64,000 nt of DNA, taken from Acorus gramineus (Eukaryota; Streptophyta; Magnoliopsida; Acorales; Acoraceae). A model generated the notes under the pieces. That model did not search any database. It was given only the letters and a program-made list of their open reading frames with translations, and had not been told where the DNA came from. The DNA lies in the NCBI GenBank assembly GCA_030737835.1, contig CM060847.1, forward strand, positions 16,406,656-16,470,655, in the 5' to 3' direction. How positions within the stretch are numbered: position 1 is the first letter of the stretch; each line of letters starts with the position of its first letter. The position numbers and the translations under genes are program-made. Positions 1 through 10,942 of the stretch are shown piece by piece.

Positions 1-787
1 TATGTATTATTGGCCGGTGGTGGATCGGTGGAGATAGAAAAATTGTTCCTGCGGCGAGAATGGTTTGGGATTGACGAGTAAGAGAAAAGTTAATTATTAA
101 AAAAAGAGATGAAAAATTTGGGTAAAAAAGTTTTTTTTCAATTCACCTAGATAGAGATTAGGGGAATACTACTTCTTAAATGGGATTCTCAATCCCCCTA
201 ATTAATGATGTATCAATGAAACATTAACCAATTTTACATTATAGAAAGTGACAGAATGAAATATCAATCTTCTGGTCACCCAGTGAATTTTTTTGTTGTC
301 ATTGATAAATAAAAATTATCACTAGATCAGAACCCTTCCACTAAATCCACACATCTAAATGCTTTTATAAAGTGCTAAAGTTACAAAATATGTTTAATAT
401 TGTAAAATAACACACAAGAATCACAGGCAACAAAATATAAAAGACAGGTACATGATAGATTCAACCTTTTAACAAAAAGTTGAATATAACAGGTACTTGA
501 AAGTATAGAAAGTGATCCTTGAAGGAGTTCGGATTCAGTCAGGTTTGGTATCATTAGTACCATTAATATTAAACTGCACTGTTAATTAAACTGCACTGTT
601 AATATTAATATTAAACTGCACTGTTAATTAATTGAACTATACAGCCTGATGATCGAACTGTACATAGAGTGACACTGTACATAACAATTGATTGTGTAGT
701 TCGATTCATAGGTTGTGTAGATCGATTGATTGGCAGTGGAGTTCGATACTGATAGTACCCAGGCTTGAGTAATGGATCCGGTCTCTA
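1..787. other. AT-rich intergenic DNA
   Basis: No supportable gene. Around 565-630 there are short direct repeats of a motif containing AAACTGCACTGTTAAT, repeated three times with small gaps, which looks like local slippage. The rest is AT-rich sequence without a recognisable element. Confidence 0.5.
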
Positions 788-946
788 CTAGAAGATGAAG
801 AGTGACATCCGTAGAGCTAGAGTGAAGACAGCTAAAACGACCATAAACACCCCAAGAAGCACGAGTACGTGCATTGGAAGCTCCTCCTCTTCCTTCTGCT
901 CCTTGAACAGGAGATTCACCGCAAGAGTGACAACTTTAGTGAGGGG
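788..946 (-). CDS. Possible terminal exon or relic, one membrane segment
   Basis: A 52-codon minus-strand frame opens after a stop at 947-949 and ends with TAG at 788-790. It has an acidic stretch (KEQKEEEELP) followed by a strongly hydrophobic run (HVLVLLGVFMVVLAVFTLAL) ending RMSLFIF, which looks like a C-terminal membrane anchor. Its base composition is more gene-like than the flanks. There is no start codon in good context, so it would be a last exon or a fragment cut off by the transposon just to its right. I do not recognise the protein, and a chance frame is possible. Confidence 0.25.
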   Translation of the reverse strand, partial: PLTKVVTLAVNLLFKEQKEEEELPMHVLVLLGVFMVVLAVFTLALRMSLFIF

Positions 947-984
947 TTACCCACAAAGAAAGACAAGAAGCGGAGTTTCTTTGG

Positions 985-1450
985 TTGGGTGTCTGGCCTT
1001 TCTGTTGGCTTTGAAAATTGATTTTTTTGACTGAGCCCTAGGTGAACTTTTGAAATGGGCCCCATACATATCCATACAAAAAAAAAAAATTAGATTGTTT
1101 GAATCTTATACATTATTTTATTTTAAACTTCAAATGTTATAAAATGAATATAAAACATTAAATCATTATGGGTTTGGGAGATAATTTTGGGAAGAGAGAA
1201 ATTTAGGGGATTTGGGAATATGAAACGGTTTATTAGTGTGTGTGTATATTGAGAGAGATTTAATAAAATTCATATGGGAATTTTCAAGTTTTTCAGAATG
1301 AGCACTAATAGGATATGATATGGGCATATCTAAGGTTTAATAGCTTTCATAGTATGGTAGACCTTTCAAGATTATAGGGATTTGGGGCCCTTTCTAGGTG
1401 GAGGCCCTAGGCAGTTGCCTTGGTGACTTCTGTCCAAGGTCGGCCTTGGC
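985..1450. mobile_element. Non-autonomous hAT-like element, edges uncertain
   Basis: The stretch has the same plan as better bounded elements at 41463-42230 and 42971-43541: an AT-rich core between arms rich in GGGCCC and GGCCCTAGG, closing with a GGTCGGCCTTGG-type end like the GCCGGCCCTG ends of those copies. The left edge is eroded and I could not find a convincing 8-base target duplication, so the borders are approximate. Confidence 0.4.
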
Positions 1451-1584
1451 CCTTCCCGTGGGAAGGATTCCCATCAATCCATTAAATAGATTGATTGATT
1501 GCGCAGTAATTTTGATGAAGGTAGCTTTATAGGAAGTGCCGATAAGCAGGCGACAACAAAAGCCCCTTGGAATTATAACAATAA

Positions 1585-1868
1585 AAAAATGATTTTTTAT
1601 TTTTAAGTCCCCACAAACTATAGGATTTGGTGATTGATCCCTCACTTCTTCATATTTTGGTTTTAATACCCAGATATAAAGGATATGTTCATTTTTAGTC
1701 CCTCATAGAGACTAAAAAGCAAATCAAATAATTTAGGGATAGGTCCCTCCTAGAGACTAAAAAGTAACATCTTTTAAATCTGGAGATTAAAACCAAAATA
1801 TGAATAAGTGAGTGATCGATCACTAAATCTTATAGTTTATGAGGACTTAAAAATAAAAAACCCTAAAA
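1585..1868. repeat. Fold-back MITE, family F copy 1
   Basis: The two halves are long imperfect reverse complements. The left arm (TTTTTAAGTCCCCACAAAC, then GATTGATCCCTCACTTCTTC) reappears inverted in the right arm, which ends GAGGACTTAAAAATAAAA. The centre carries paired AGTCCCTC...GAGACT blocks. Related copies lie at 4008-4262, 6117-6555, 37826-38102 and 41306-42360. It is non-coding and would form a long hairpin if transcribed. Confidence 0.7.
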
Positions 1869-2556
1869 AAAAACAAAAAAAGCCGCGTAGAATAACAAAG
1901 GTTGAAGCACATCTTATTGCTGGTTTAATTAGTTGGTTATAGCTTCCCAATTTTATTATTATTGTATATCTTTATATTTATTATATCAAACCATAAGAAG
2001 CCATGGAGACACTTTTTAGGTGAAGGGTGGACCTCATGGGTCCTGCCTTAGCGTGCCAGGCGTCAAACTTTTAAGGCCCCACTCAAAATTGGACAAAAAA
2101 ATTTCTATCAAATCTCAACCACTAATCAATAAAACAAGGTGGGGAGGATGATGTCACACTGACCTCACACATGAGTGAAAGCATGTCGTCTCTTCTTTAC
2201 CAAACTTAACAAGATCATAAACAAATCTCTTAATAGAAATCCTTAAATTTTTGAAGAATAATGAAATTCTAAACAATAAGACCATAATCTCTTAACGAAA
2301 ATTTCATTGACTGAAAACTAATTTATTGATTCTGGCAACATAAAACAAAGATTACACTATACCCAGACACTAATATCCAGTATTAAAAAAGTATAAAAAG
2401 TACAAACCACTTCAGGACACATTTTCTGAATGAAAACAGATAGACATACATGTATAGTTAGAGGAGGATCTCCTCGACACACTATATATATAGAAGCTAT
2501 TCAACTGGCTCCTCCACCATATATAGCAAACGGTGCCAGACCAGGTTCGACCCACA

Positions 2557-2772
2557 TCAGACGTCGGGAGCAGGTACAAGGAGTGGCGACGGGCACCTCT
2601 GTTTTCGCAGGTTCAAACAGAGGAGAACCCAACCCAGATTGAATGTCAAGAACGTCGTGACCCCATAAACCATGACAAGAACCTCCCCAAACAGGGTATC
2701 CTTCTTCGCCGCCGTGGGGAGGTTGAACAGGGCAGCTGCGGAGAGGGAGATGACCCAGAGAGCGAACTTCAT
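2557..2772 (-). CDS. Small hydrophobic membrane protein, one-unit family member (copy 1)
   Basis: The protein is 71 residues. It starts MKFALWVISLSAAALFNLP, continues with a short polar loop (TAAKKDTLFGE) and a long hydrophobic segment (VLVMVYGVTTFLTFNLGWVLLCL), and ends in a basic, proline-rich tail (RKQRCPSPLLVPAPDV). Two membrane segments are likely. ATG at 2772 is the first ATG after a TATA box at 2838-2845. Copies 2 and 4 contain two such modules in tandem; here the start matches their first module and the rest matches their second, so this is either a collapsed gene or the ancestral single unit. The 3' flank (about 2310-2550) is shared with the other copies. The family is unknown to me and the localisation is inferred. 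Confidence 0.65.
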   Translation of the reverse strand: MKFALWVISLSAAALFNLPTAAKKDTLFGEVLVMVYGVTTFLTFNLGWVLLCLNLRKQRCPSPLLVPAPDV

Positions 2773-2837
2773 GAGTGCTTGTGATGGGGAAGAGGAGGGG
2801 AGGAAATGTGGAGATGGATGGGTTTGCCAGATGAGAG

Positions 2838-2845
2838 TTTATATA
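2838..2845 (-). promoter_or_regulatory. TATA box of copy 1
   Basis: TATATAAA on the minus strand, 66 bases upstream of the ATG at 2772 with no ATG in between. Copies 2, 3 and 4 also have TATA-like elements upstream of their starts. Confidence 0.55.
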
Positions 2846-3059
2846 TCGTTGGGGTTGGGAAATGGGAACCAGATGAAAAAAATTCTACGAAGAAAATGAT
2901 ACGGGAATCCTTCGCCTGTCAATTTCGTTGTAATAAAGAAAAGGGACCACTTTGTCCCAGTTTCTTTATGTACAAGTATAGTCACAAAATTGGGCAAATG
3001 TTACCGATTATTCGGATATGTCAAGTACTCAAGTGTCTTTCAAATATAAAATAATAAAA

Positions 3060-4007
3060 ATGAGTTTGTTAGTGTCAATAACATTAGATATTTGACAAGT
3101 GCAACAACAATGCTTTATGTGCAAGTAGGACTCTAGAAACCTCACAAAACCAAGTCACCGACTCACATGCCTAAACCAAAAATATCTATTTTAATATTTT
3201 ATTTTAGATGTTCATCTATCCATTAATATTAAATTTTCTCTGTGTTGACAAAATATAATTTGATATTTTATGTCTACTCAATACTCATGGTTTATATCAT
3301 ATTTATGTGTCCCCGTATATTTTCCGTATCTATCCCGTATAATTCACGAATGTACACGCACCGTACCGAACTGAACACTAGCCGTATATTTGCCGTACAC
3401 GAACTTTGTTACTATGTGTACTACAATACATATAAAAAGGGACCACTTTGTCTCCTCTCATCTTGTTTATAATTAACAAACATTTCCGTATAATATTAGA
3501 GAACCTTCCTTCCTCTCTCATTCTTTAATATATTAATATTAAGATTAAAGCAGAGATGTAAGATGTAGTCTTTTGTATATTTGAGTTTCTCTTCTTCTCT
3601 CTCTTCTTCTTGCATTATCTTTTATATTTATTTTAGATTAGATTTTCTACTTAATTGAAAAAATAAAGAAAATTTTAGTGGAATAATAAAGAAAATTATT
3701 TGTTTTGGATGAATAAATCCATGTAACTTTGTATGGATGGGTTTGCAATATGTTTGATAACTATTCTAGGGTGGTGGTAGAATTGCTTATCAAGTTTAAT
3801 TATACCGATGGATAAAAATATCTTTCTATATTATTCTATTTTTTTTTAATCTTATCTAACAATCTCACACACTCCCCTAAAACATACATGTCATATCTAT
3901 TCATGCCCGCCCTGGGGATAGACCGATTAGGCCCCCATCCCAAACAAGGAAATAATAAATAAATATAAAAAATCATTTTTTTAAAATTAACATTTGGATA
4001 TATTTTT
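3060..4007. other. AT-rich intergenic DNA with CCGTA-rich patch
   Basis: No gene seen. At about 3308-3400 the motif CCGTA or CCGTATA recurs at least five times in 90 bases. An 18-base direct repeat (AAAAGGGACCACTTTGTC) lies near 2939 and near 3435, so the sequence between may be an insertion or a local duplication. I could not assign a family. Confidence 0.4.
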
Positions 4008-4262
4008 TTAGGGATTTTTATTTTTAAGTCCCCATAAATCATAAGATTTAGTGATCGATCCTTCAATTCTTCATATTTTGGTTTTAGTCCTCAGATTTAA
4101 AGGATATGTTCCTTTTTAGTCTTTGGGAGGGACCTATCCCTAAATTATTTGGTTTTGTTTTTAGTCCCTCTGAAGGACTAAAAAGGAACATATCCTTTTA
4201 AATATGAAGAAGTAAGGGATCGATCCCTATGGTATGTTTACAGGGAAACTTAAAAACCCATT
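4008..4262. repeat. Fold-back MITE, family F copy 2
   Basis: Begins near TTTTTAGGGATTTTTA and runs through AAGTCCCCATAAATCA, GTGATCGATCC and AAGGATATGTTCC. After the centre it returns through the complements (GGAACATATCC, GGGATCGATCCC, AAACTTAAAAACCC). The two arms pair over most of their length. There is no coding content. Confidence 0.7.
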
Positions 4263-4554
4263 TTTTTTAACGAAACACTTTTTTTTTTTTTTTATGTAAT
4301 CCTATTCTTTTTTTTTCTATGTTTAACTAATGTAAATTTTACGTTTATATGTTTTCAGATTTTTTATTTTCTTTTTTAAACAACTTATCTACTCCTTTAT
4401 TTTTGTGCGATTTTAATTTTTTCTTTTTTTTTTAATCTTGTTTTTGTTTTTTAGGGATTTAGTTTTTTATTTTATTTTAAATAAAATAATTTTACTTTAA
4501 CATATTGGTAGATAAGAATAAATTCCTAGAATTTTTATGAGTTTATTCATTTAA

Positions 4555-5345
4555 AAGAGTTTTATCTATTACTTACTTATTAAAAGAAATTTGTGACCTG
4601 GTATTTTCATTTCCCTTTTTATCCTTTAATCATTTGTTTAATTACAAATAGTAATAATAGATTTATTTAATATTTTTAAATTATTCAATGATATAGTCTT
4701 ATCTAATAAGATTATGATCAATAATAGATTTATTTAAATTTTTAAAATTTTAAATTATTCAATGATACAGTCTTATCTAATAAGATTATCTATTACTTAC
4801 TTATTAAAAGAATTATGTGACCCAGTATTTTCATTTCCCGTTTTATCCTTTAATCATTTGTTTAATTACTAATAGTAATAATAGATTTATTTAATATTTT
4901 TTAAATTTTAAATTATTCAATGATATAGTCTTATCTAATAAGATTATGATCAATAATAGATTTATTTAAATTTTAAAAATTTTAAATTATTCAATGATAC
5001 AGTCTTTTCTAATAAGATTATGATTAGTAAATAAATTTATTTAAATTTTAAAATTATTCAATTATATAATCTAATTTAATAAGATTATGATTTATTTAAT
5101 TACTAATAATAATAATGACATATTTATTTAAATTTAAAATTTTAAAATTTATCGATGATACAATTTAATCTAATAATAAAATTATAATATTATTTAATGT
5201 TACATTAATATATTTACATTTTAATTTTTAAAAAATATTCAATAATACAATCTGGTATAATAACATTATTATATATGATATGATTTAGATTGAGTAGAGA
5301 TAAAATAGGTTATGATATAAAGATATGATAAAACAATTGAGTAGA
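4555..5345. repeat. AT-rich repeat block with ~230-base internal duplication
   Basis: The segment starting TCTATTACTTACTTATTAAA at about 4566 is repeated from about 4791, including the following GTATTTTCATTTCCC and TTTAATCATTTGTTTAATTA. The motif CTTATCTAATAAGATTA then recurs several times. A third relative of the leading edge lies at about 6687-6780. A leading edge of this type is common at ends of plant Helitrons and MULEs, but I cannot assign it. No gene seen. Confidence 0.5.
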
Positions 5346-6116
5346 GCTAGATAGATAAGTTAAGATATAAAGATATATGTTTTGACTTAGTTTTAAGCCT
5401 CCACAATTCCCTCCCATTAGGTTTTCGTCCAAAAGTCCCATTATATTTTCTTCCCCTCTTTTGGACGAAAACCTAATGTGACTCCTTCATCATCTCGGGA
5501 TTTTTGGATGCTGGAAAAGACAGGGAAAACTGAACACGAAGCACAACAGGTTCTAAAGATGATGCAAAAACTATTCATTTTATCCACAAAGAGTTGATTT
5601 ATGTATATTTTTATACATGCATTATGATTAGAGGTTCCAACATATGGGAGTTTTGCTTGGTCTGATTGACTTCGAATTTTGATTTTGATTCAATTTGTTT
5701 TTGTGGTGGAACAATTTTAGTCTTACGGGAGCATGTGTATAATTGTTTTGTTAATTTGTTTGGTAGTTGGTGGATGATTGGGGACTGGTTTTGTTTTGGT
5801 TTTCAAAAATTTCAAGAGTTTGAAATTATATCCATCACCTAATTTTTTGTGGATTTCTACTTTGAAGTTTATATATTCTTGTTTATTTGGAAGCTGTTGA
5901 TATGCCTTTTTTTTTTTTTTTTTTGGCCAAAGTGCTTAAACACTAGAATACCCAATTCAACTCTTCCTCCTTTTTTTTTTTTTTCCATCGAATAATGCTT
6001 AGAAGTTATTTTTAGACTGTGAGAATCATTTTAGCTTTGTCACTGTTTTCTCTACCAAAAATGTAAACATGGTTTTGTTCTACATGATTGTAGGGTCCTA
6101 ATCTTATTATATTTAG
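5346..6116. other. Intergenic DNA without recognisable gene
   Basis: AT-rich sequence with poly(T) runs near 5909-5924 and 5972-5985. A short TTTTGGACGAAAACCTAAT motif near 5458 is the inverse of ATTAGGTTTTCGTCCAAAAG near 5417, giving a 19-20-base hairpin with a loop of about 20 bases. No coding frame supported. Confidence 0.4.
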
Positions 6117-6555
6117 GGGATTTTTAGTTTTAAGTATGTAAACATGTCTATTTAGGTATCGGTCCCTCACTTCTTCATATTTCTTTTAAGTCTCTCTATT
6201 CAACCGCCTATTTGGTTTTTAGTCCCCCCATCAAATTTCCGTCCATATATTTGTGAAATCTGATTTTATTTTTAAGTCCCTGTAAATTATATTATCTAGT
6301 GTTAAGTCTTTGTAAACTATGTTATTTAGTTATCAATCCCTCTAAAATATGAAGAAGGGAGGGACTAATCACTAAATAACATAATTTATAGGGACTTAAA
6401 AATAAATCATATTTTACAAATTAACTGGACAGACGTTTGACGGAGAGACTAAAAATCAAATAGGCGATTGAATATGGGGACTTGAAATGAAATATGAAGA
6501 ATGGATGGATCAATCCCTAAAGAAGCATGTTTATATGGATTTAAAAATAAAAAAT
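6117..6555. repeat. Nested fold-back MITE, family F copy 3
   Basis: An outer inverted repeat runs from GGGGATTTTTAGTTTTAAGT to the closing ATTTAAAAATAAAAAATTCC. It encloses a second inverted repeat (about 6262-6425) built from the same motifs (TTTTTAAGTCCCTGTAAAT ... TTTATAGGGACTTAAAAATA). It looks like one family member inside another, or an expanded version. Arms of about 120 and 75 bases could pair. No coding content. Confidence 0.65.
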
Positions 6556-6679
6556 TCCTATTTTTAACTTCTACCTAATCTGACCCCAATGAATTAATGC
6601 ATCCTATTTGATTTCTAAAGAATGTGCACACGTGGATTCATATATTACTATAATTGATTTTAAAGCATTTGTGTGTGTA

Positions 6680-6800
6680 TTATATCTATTACTTACTTAT
6701 TAAAAGAATTCTGTGATGCAGTATTTTCATTTTCCATTTTATCATTTAAACAATGGATCAATTACTAATATATCTATTTATTTAAATTTTAAAATTATTA
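6680..6800. repeat. Third copy of the AT-rich repeat edge
   Basis: TCTATTACTTACTTATTAAA followed by GTATTTTCATTTTCC and a TTACTAATA stretch matches the leading parts of the blocks at 4566 and 4791, with many point differences. It ends close to the left edge of the Copia fragment. Confidence 0.45.
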
Positions 6801-6917
6801 AAGATGACATTTTCTCTTTTACAATTACTCATTTATCCAAATCCTATTTTGTGGGGATCGAGTGACATTATAATTAATTAGTTGTGACTGTTTTGGATCT
6901 ATCAGATACTGTTTATT

Positions 6918-7749
6918 TTGATCTATTGCTGTGCAAGTACTATGGATTGCAGATATTGTCACTCCTTTGGTCATGTGACCCTCGATTGCCGCAAGTTGGC
7001 TAGAAAACGTGCTCGAGATGCCGCTTTCTCTTTATCAATCCAGTCGTCTACTCAATCTTCTCTTTGTCAGGATCAGATATGTACATCAATTGCACCTCGC
7101 GTTGCTTCTACTCAGTCACAGTTTACCACAACTCGCCTTATTGCACATTTAAAGGGGCTACAAGATCAATATCAACAGCTTTATGTTATGTTACGATCAT
7201 TGACTGGTATAGATCTTTCTGGTTCTGTTCAGTCTGCTTCTACTCCCGTACCAAGTATACCGATTACCTCATGGGTTTTTTATTCTGGGGCTTCCCATCA
7301 CATGACATCGGATGCATCGATTCTTGTTAATTGTATACCACTCCGTTCTCCTTCACTTATTCGCACTGCTGATGGTTCTCCTATGTCTGTCTCGAGCTCT
7401 GGCATTCTTTCTAATCATTCTCATCGATTTAATGTGCCAAATGTTTTGCATGTTCCTAAACTTTCCATGAGTTTGTTTTCTGTCAGTCAACTTGCTGACC
7501 TTGGTTATACGATCACATTTGATTCATCATCTTGTTCTGTTCAGGATCGACTTACTGGGAGACGGATTGGGACTGGGCGACGACAAGGTGGACTCTATTA
7601 CATGGATCAGCTTCATGTTCCTCTGCCTTCCGCTGCTTCTGTGCAGTTAGATACAAATTCCCCTTCCCCTTTCGATCTTTGGCATCGTCGTCTTGGTCAT
7701 TTGTCTCAGCCTAGACTCCGATATCTTGTTTTGGTACTCATTTTGATCA
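6918..7749 (+). mobile_element. Ty1/Copia gag-pol fragment (fossil)
   Basis: This is the end of gag, the protease and the start of the integrase region of a Copia retrotransposon. A CCHC zinc knuckle (CRYCHSFGHVTLDC) comes first. The protease region around SGASHHMT follows, then a stretch ending NVLHVPKLSMSLFSVSQLAD, and the integrase zinc-binding start (LWHRRLGHLS). The fragment lacks both LTRs, most of integrase and all of reverse transcriptase and RNase H. It stops abruptly at an inverted junction at 7731-7776. It is broken and looks old. Confidence 0.85.
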
Positions 7750-7776
7750 CGAAAAGCTGATCAAAATGAGTACCAA
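7731..7776. repeat. Perfect 19-base inverted repeat at element junction
   Basis: The arms are TTGGTACTCATTTTGATCA at 7731-7749 and its exact reverse complement at 7758-7776, with an 8-base loop. It sits where the plus-strand Copia fragment meets the minus-strand GC-rich leader and LTR piece. This suggests a fold-back or template-switch rearrangement joined two pieces head-to-head. Confidence 0.85.
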
Positions 7777-7789
7777 TATGACTATATTT

Positions 7790-8640
7790 GGAGTCCGAAT
7801 GAGCCCGTAGCGGCCGGATAAAGAAAATACCGAAAGATCGATGACGGAGCGACAAACGGGTCGGGCCGCGGATCCGGGTCGAGCCACGGACCCAGGTCGG
7901 GCAGCTGGCGCTGGAACCGGGTCAGGCGCTAGAGCCGGGTCGGCAGCTGGGCCGGGCGCTAGAGCCGGGTCGGCAGCTGGGCCAGGCGTGAGCGGGTGCT
8001 GGGCCGGGCGCGTGCGAGCGCGAAGCACGGGATCTCGGGACAAATTCCCGGAAGATCCGGGATGCTGTCCGGGACCGAATCCGGGACAGGATCCCAGGAA
8101 ATCCGGGCTGGTCGGCGCGGATCCGCGCTGATCACGCAATTCCGAGACGACGCGCAGGCAGACGCGGACGGTGCGCGGACGGTGTGCGGGCACTGGGGCG
8201 CGGGCACGGCGCGCGGACGGGCAGGGCGCGGAAGGGGCGCGGGCAGGGAGCCGGCAGGGCGCGGACTGGGCGCGCGTGGGGGACTGGGCGGGGTAGGGCG
8301 GCGCTAGACGGCGCAGCAGGGTGGCAGGGGCTGCGGCAGCGGCGGGGCAGCCGCTGCGGCAGGGGTTGCAGCAGGGCGGGGCAGCGACGGGGGCAGCGGA
8401 TCTGCGCGGGGCAGCGGCGGGGCTGCGCGGGACTGCGGCGGGGGCAGCGGATCTGCGCGGGGCTGCGGTGGGTGCAGCGGATCTGCGCGGGGCAGCGGTA
8501 GGGCTGCGGCGGGGGCAGCGGATCTGCGCGGGGCAACGGCGGGGCTGCGGCGGGGGCAGCGGATCTGCGCGGGGCAACCGCGGGGCTGCGGCAGGGGCAG
8601 CGGATAAGTGCGGGGCAGCGGTGGGGCTGCCCGCGGGTGC
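7790..8640. repeat. GC- and CpG-rich minisatellite tract
   Basis: At 8396-8640 a unit of roughly 40 bases starting GCGGATCTGCGCGGGG recurs at least five times, with variants. At 7923-7985 a 30-base unit (GGGCGCTAGAGCCGGGTCGG plus ten bases) occurs twice. Composition is far from the surrounding AT-rich DNA. Long alanine-, proline- and arginine-rich readings appear on both strands but have no domain and are compositional. The tract forms the leader of the minus-strand LTR element. Confidence 0.7.
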
Positions 8641-9028
8641 CACGAACAGAATGACGGACAGCGGAGCGTCGACGATCTCCGAACGGAGAGTATCGCCAAC
8701 AAAAAAATCAAGGAAAAAAATTGGATTCAAGCTCTGATACCATGTTAGAATATGAAAAGAATGAATCAAGAATCTTATTAGGGTTTGTATCCAATATTTA
8801 TAGTACAAAAAGGGGCAGCGGATAAGTGCGGGGCAGCCGCGGGGCTGCGCGCGGGTGACACGAACAGAACGACGGACAGCGGAGCGTGGACGATCTCCGA
8901 ACGGAGAGTATTGCCAACAAAAAAATCAAGGAAAAAAATTGGATTCAAGCTCTGATACCATGTTAGAATATGAAAAGAATGGATCAAGAATCTTATTAGG
9001 GTTTGTATCCAATATTTATAGTACAAAA
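8593..9028. repeat. 218-base tandem duplication within the LTR element
   Basis: 8593-8810 and 8811-9028 are near-identical direct repeats, each beginning AGGGGCAGCGGATAAGTG. Each contains the end of the GC-rich leader, the primer-binding site and the first part of the LTR. Only the right copy continues into a full LTR. The few differences suggest a fairly recent duplication. Confidence 0.85.
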
Positions 9029-9069
9029 AGGGAAACAAGGAAAAGACCAATCTACCCTTAACCCTAACA

Positions 9070-10942
9070 TATATATACATTTAACATTATTCACCGAGGA
9101 CAGAATGTCTTCACTCGCTTCCACATTTCTGGACACACTTTTTTAATCCATTACTCTTTTATTTCATGCTTTTATTATATATTTTGGAGTATGCATGATT
9201 TAATATATATTTAACGTGTATATTCTTGATGTGATAATTACAAGAATTTGTTTAACATGGATAAGTTACTTTCATTATCTTTTAGGCTATAAAAGCTAAA
9301 TAAGATTAATTGAATTAATTTTACAAATATTACATATCTTATTTAGTGAAAAAGAGTGCAAGAGTGCATGGGTTAGAGTGAACCTACTCTTGATTTTTTA
9401 AAGTATCTCTTCTATTCATTAATATGTGAGAGACGCCTCCTATATGATAGATACATTTCACCAAGCACAAAACATTTAAAAAAGAAGGCTTATACTAATA
9501 TAATCATGGGGCAATGTTTCTAGAAATTGTTTCTTCATAAACAAAAGCAGAAAGAAAACATGAAAATATTCCTAAAGATGACATGAAGGATTGTGCAGAA
9601 ATAATAAATCACATGGGTACTCTAAACTTACCTTGAAATGAATGTAAAAATCACTTAATTTTAAAGCAAAAATGATAATTTCGGAATGGGTAGATGAATG
9701 AAAATAGACATACAATATGGAATCCAAGTTAAAAAAAAAAACTATGAGAGGATTGAAGAAGTCATGACAATGGAATTCAAGTACAATCTATAAGTGAGTG
9801 TGAAAAAGTGAGCCATCAAGTATTCAAAGCATTAGAATATAAAATTAATTTAGGTAATGTTTATATAAACTTAATTAAGATAAACCATGGATGAAGCGTA
9901 AGAACATTGAACAAAATTGTAATTTCATCTAAGTGATGTTCCTTTTGCACTTTTTTAGTTGTTAAACACAATGAAAAATGTTAATGATAAACCTCCTATC
10001 CCTTTTGCGCTTTTTTTTACAAGAGAAAGTTACATATCTATTTGTATGTAAAATTGATAACACAGTTACATGGAAAATTGATTATATAGTGATAGGATAA
10101 GTTGCTGAAATTAGGTCCCCAAACATCAGACATTAAACAAATGAAAGTTTATGCATCAGAATCAAAATACATGAGCATCAACACTCCTCCAAGTAAACTA
10201 TGTATCAAAAGATAATGAGAAGGATATAAGATAATTGGGGGCAACAAAAACAGGAAGAAGAACTTCTCATGGAAGGTGAACCACTGGTCAGATGCAACAA
10301 TTATAAGGATAGAAAAAAAAAAAAACAAATCCATTAAGTAGGATAAAGGGAAAAGGACATACCTGATGCTGGTCTTGGAATTTGACAAGTCAGTGAGGGC
10401 CCCCATAGTCAATCCTACCGATGAGAAGAAGAAGAACAATTAATCTACCCAAACACAATGGTGCCTCCATGATGAGGCAAAGTGGCAAATAGAGAAAAAG
10501 AGAACTTCTGAGAGTCCTAGCAGTGAATATCAAATACTCATCGCCAATTCAACACAGAGAATCTGACTATCCATTCAATTATATATTCAGTTAGAAAATG
10601 ACCATATCATGAATAATAATTCTTACATTTGACAATAAAGGAACAGAGAATGAAACAGACTGTAGGAGAGAAACAACAGCACACAAATTATTGTTTGTAT
10701 GATATGATGAGCTAATGAACAGTACCCAAATTTACAATGGGTTCCACTGTCAATGATTTCTTCACTTGTGAATCTTCAAACCATATTTAATTGCATAACT
10801 ATTTGTTATTAGCATTCCCTCGGTTGCCAATTTGCCATGTGATTTGGTTTGTTCAGAATAGATTTTAGTGCATTCCGGATTTAAGCATATGAATACCTAC
10901 CAATCACATGCTCCATTCATCACAGACCAACATAACCTCACT
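9070..10942. other. AT-rich DNA, no supported gene
   Basis: The only gene-like hint is near 10364-10375, where the minus strand reads CATCAGGTATGT, a good plant splice donor, after a short stretch with ATG at about 10470. The frame there is not long enough to support an exon. No transposon ends seen. Confidence 0.4.

Larger units (their letters stand above)
7777..9069 (-). mobile_element. 5' end of an LTR retroelement: short LTR, primer site, GC-rich leader (fossil)
   Basis: Read on the minus strand, a 109-base LTR (8961-9069, TGTTAGGG ... TTCTAACA) is followed directly by TGGTATCAGAGC (8949-8960), the usual primer-binding site for initiator methionine tRNA. A long, very GC-rich leader follows, down to about 7790. 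LTR size and primer site fit a Copia-type or TRIM-like element. No gag or pol is seen in this orientation, so only the 5' end is left. Part of it is tandemly duplicated (8593-9028). It is incomplete. Confidence 0.7.

Noticed and set aside
8396-8640. Regular repeats that might suggest a CRISPR array
   Set aside because: The repeats are contiguous and degenerate with no unique spacers, and the DNA is plant nuclear. It is a minisatellite.
7747-8808. A 353-codon minus-strand frame rich in Ala, Pro and Arg, with long overlapping frames on both strands
   Set aside because: It is produced by the GC-rich minisatellite. Several frames on both strands are open at once, and there is no domain, so it is compositional rather than a gene.
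10149-10439. A 96-codon hydrophobic minus-strand frame
   Set aside because: Phenylalanine-rich run from AT-rich DNA. The splice donor-like site inside it is out of keeping with a continuous coding region, and no exon partner was found.
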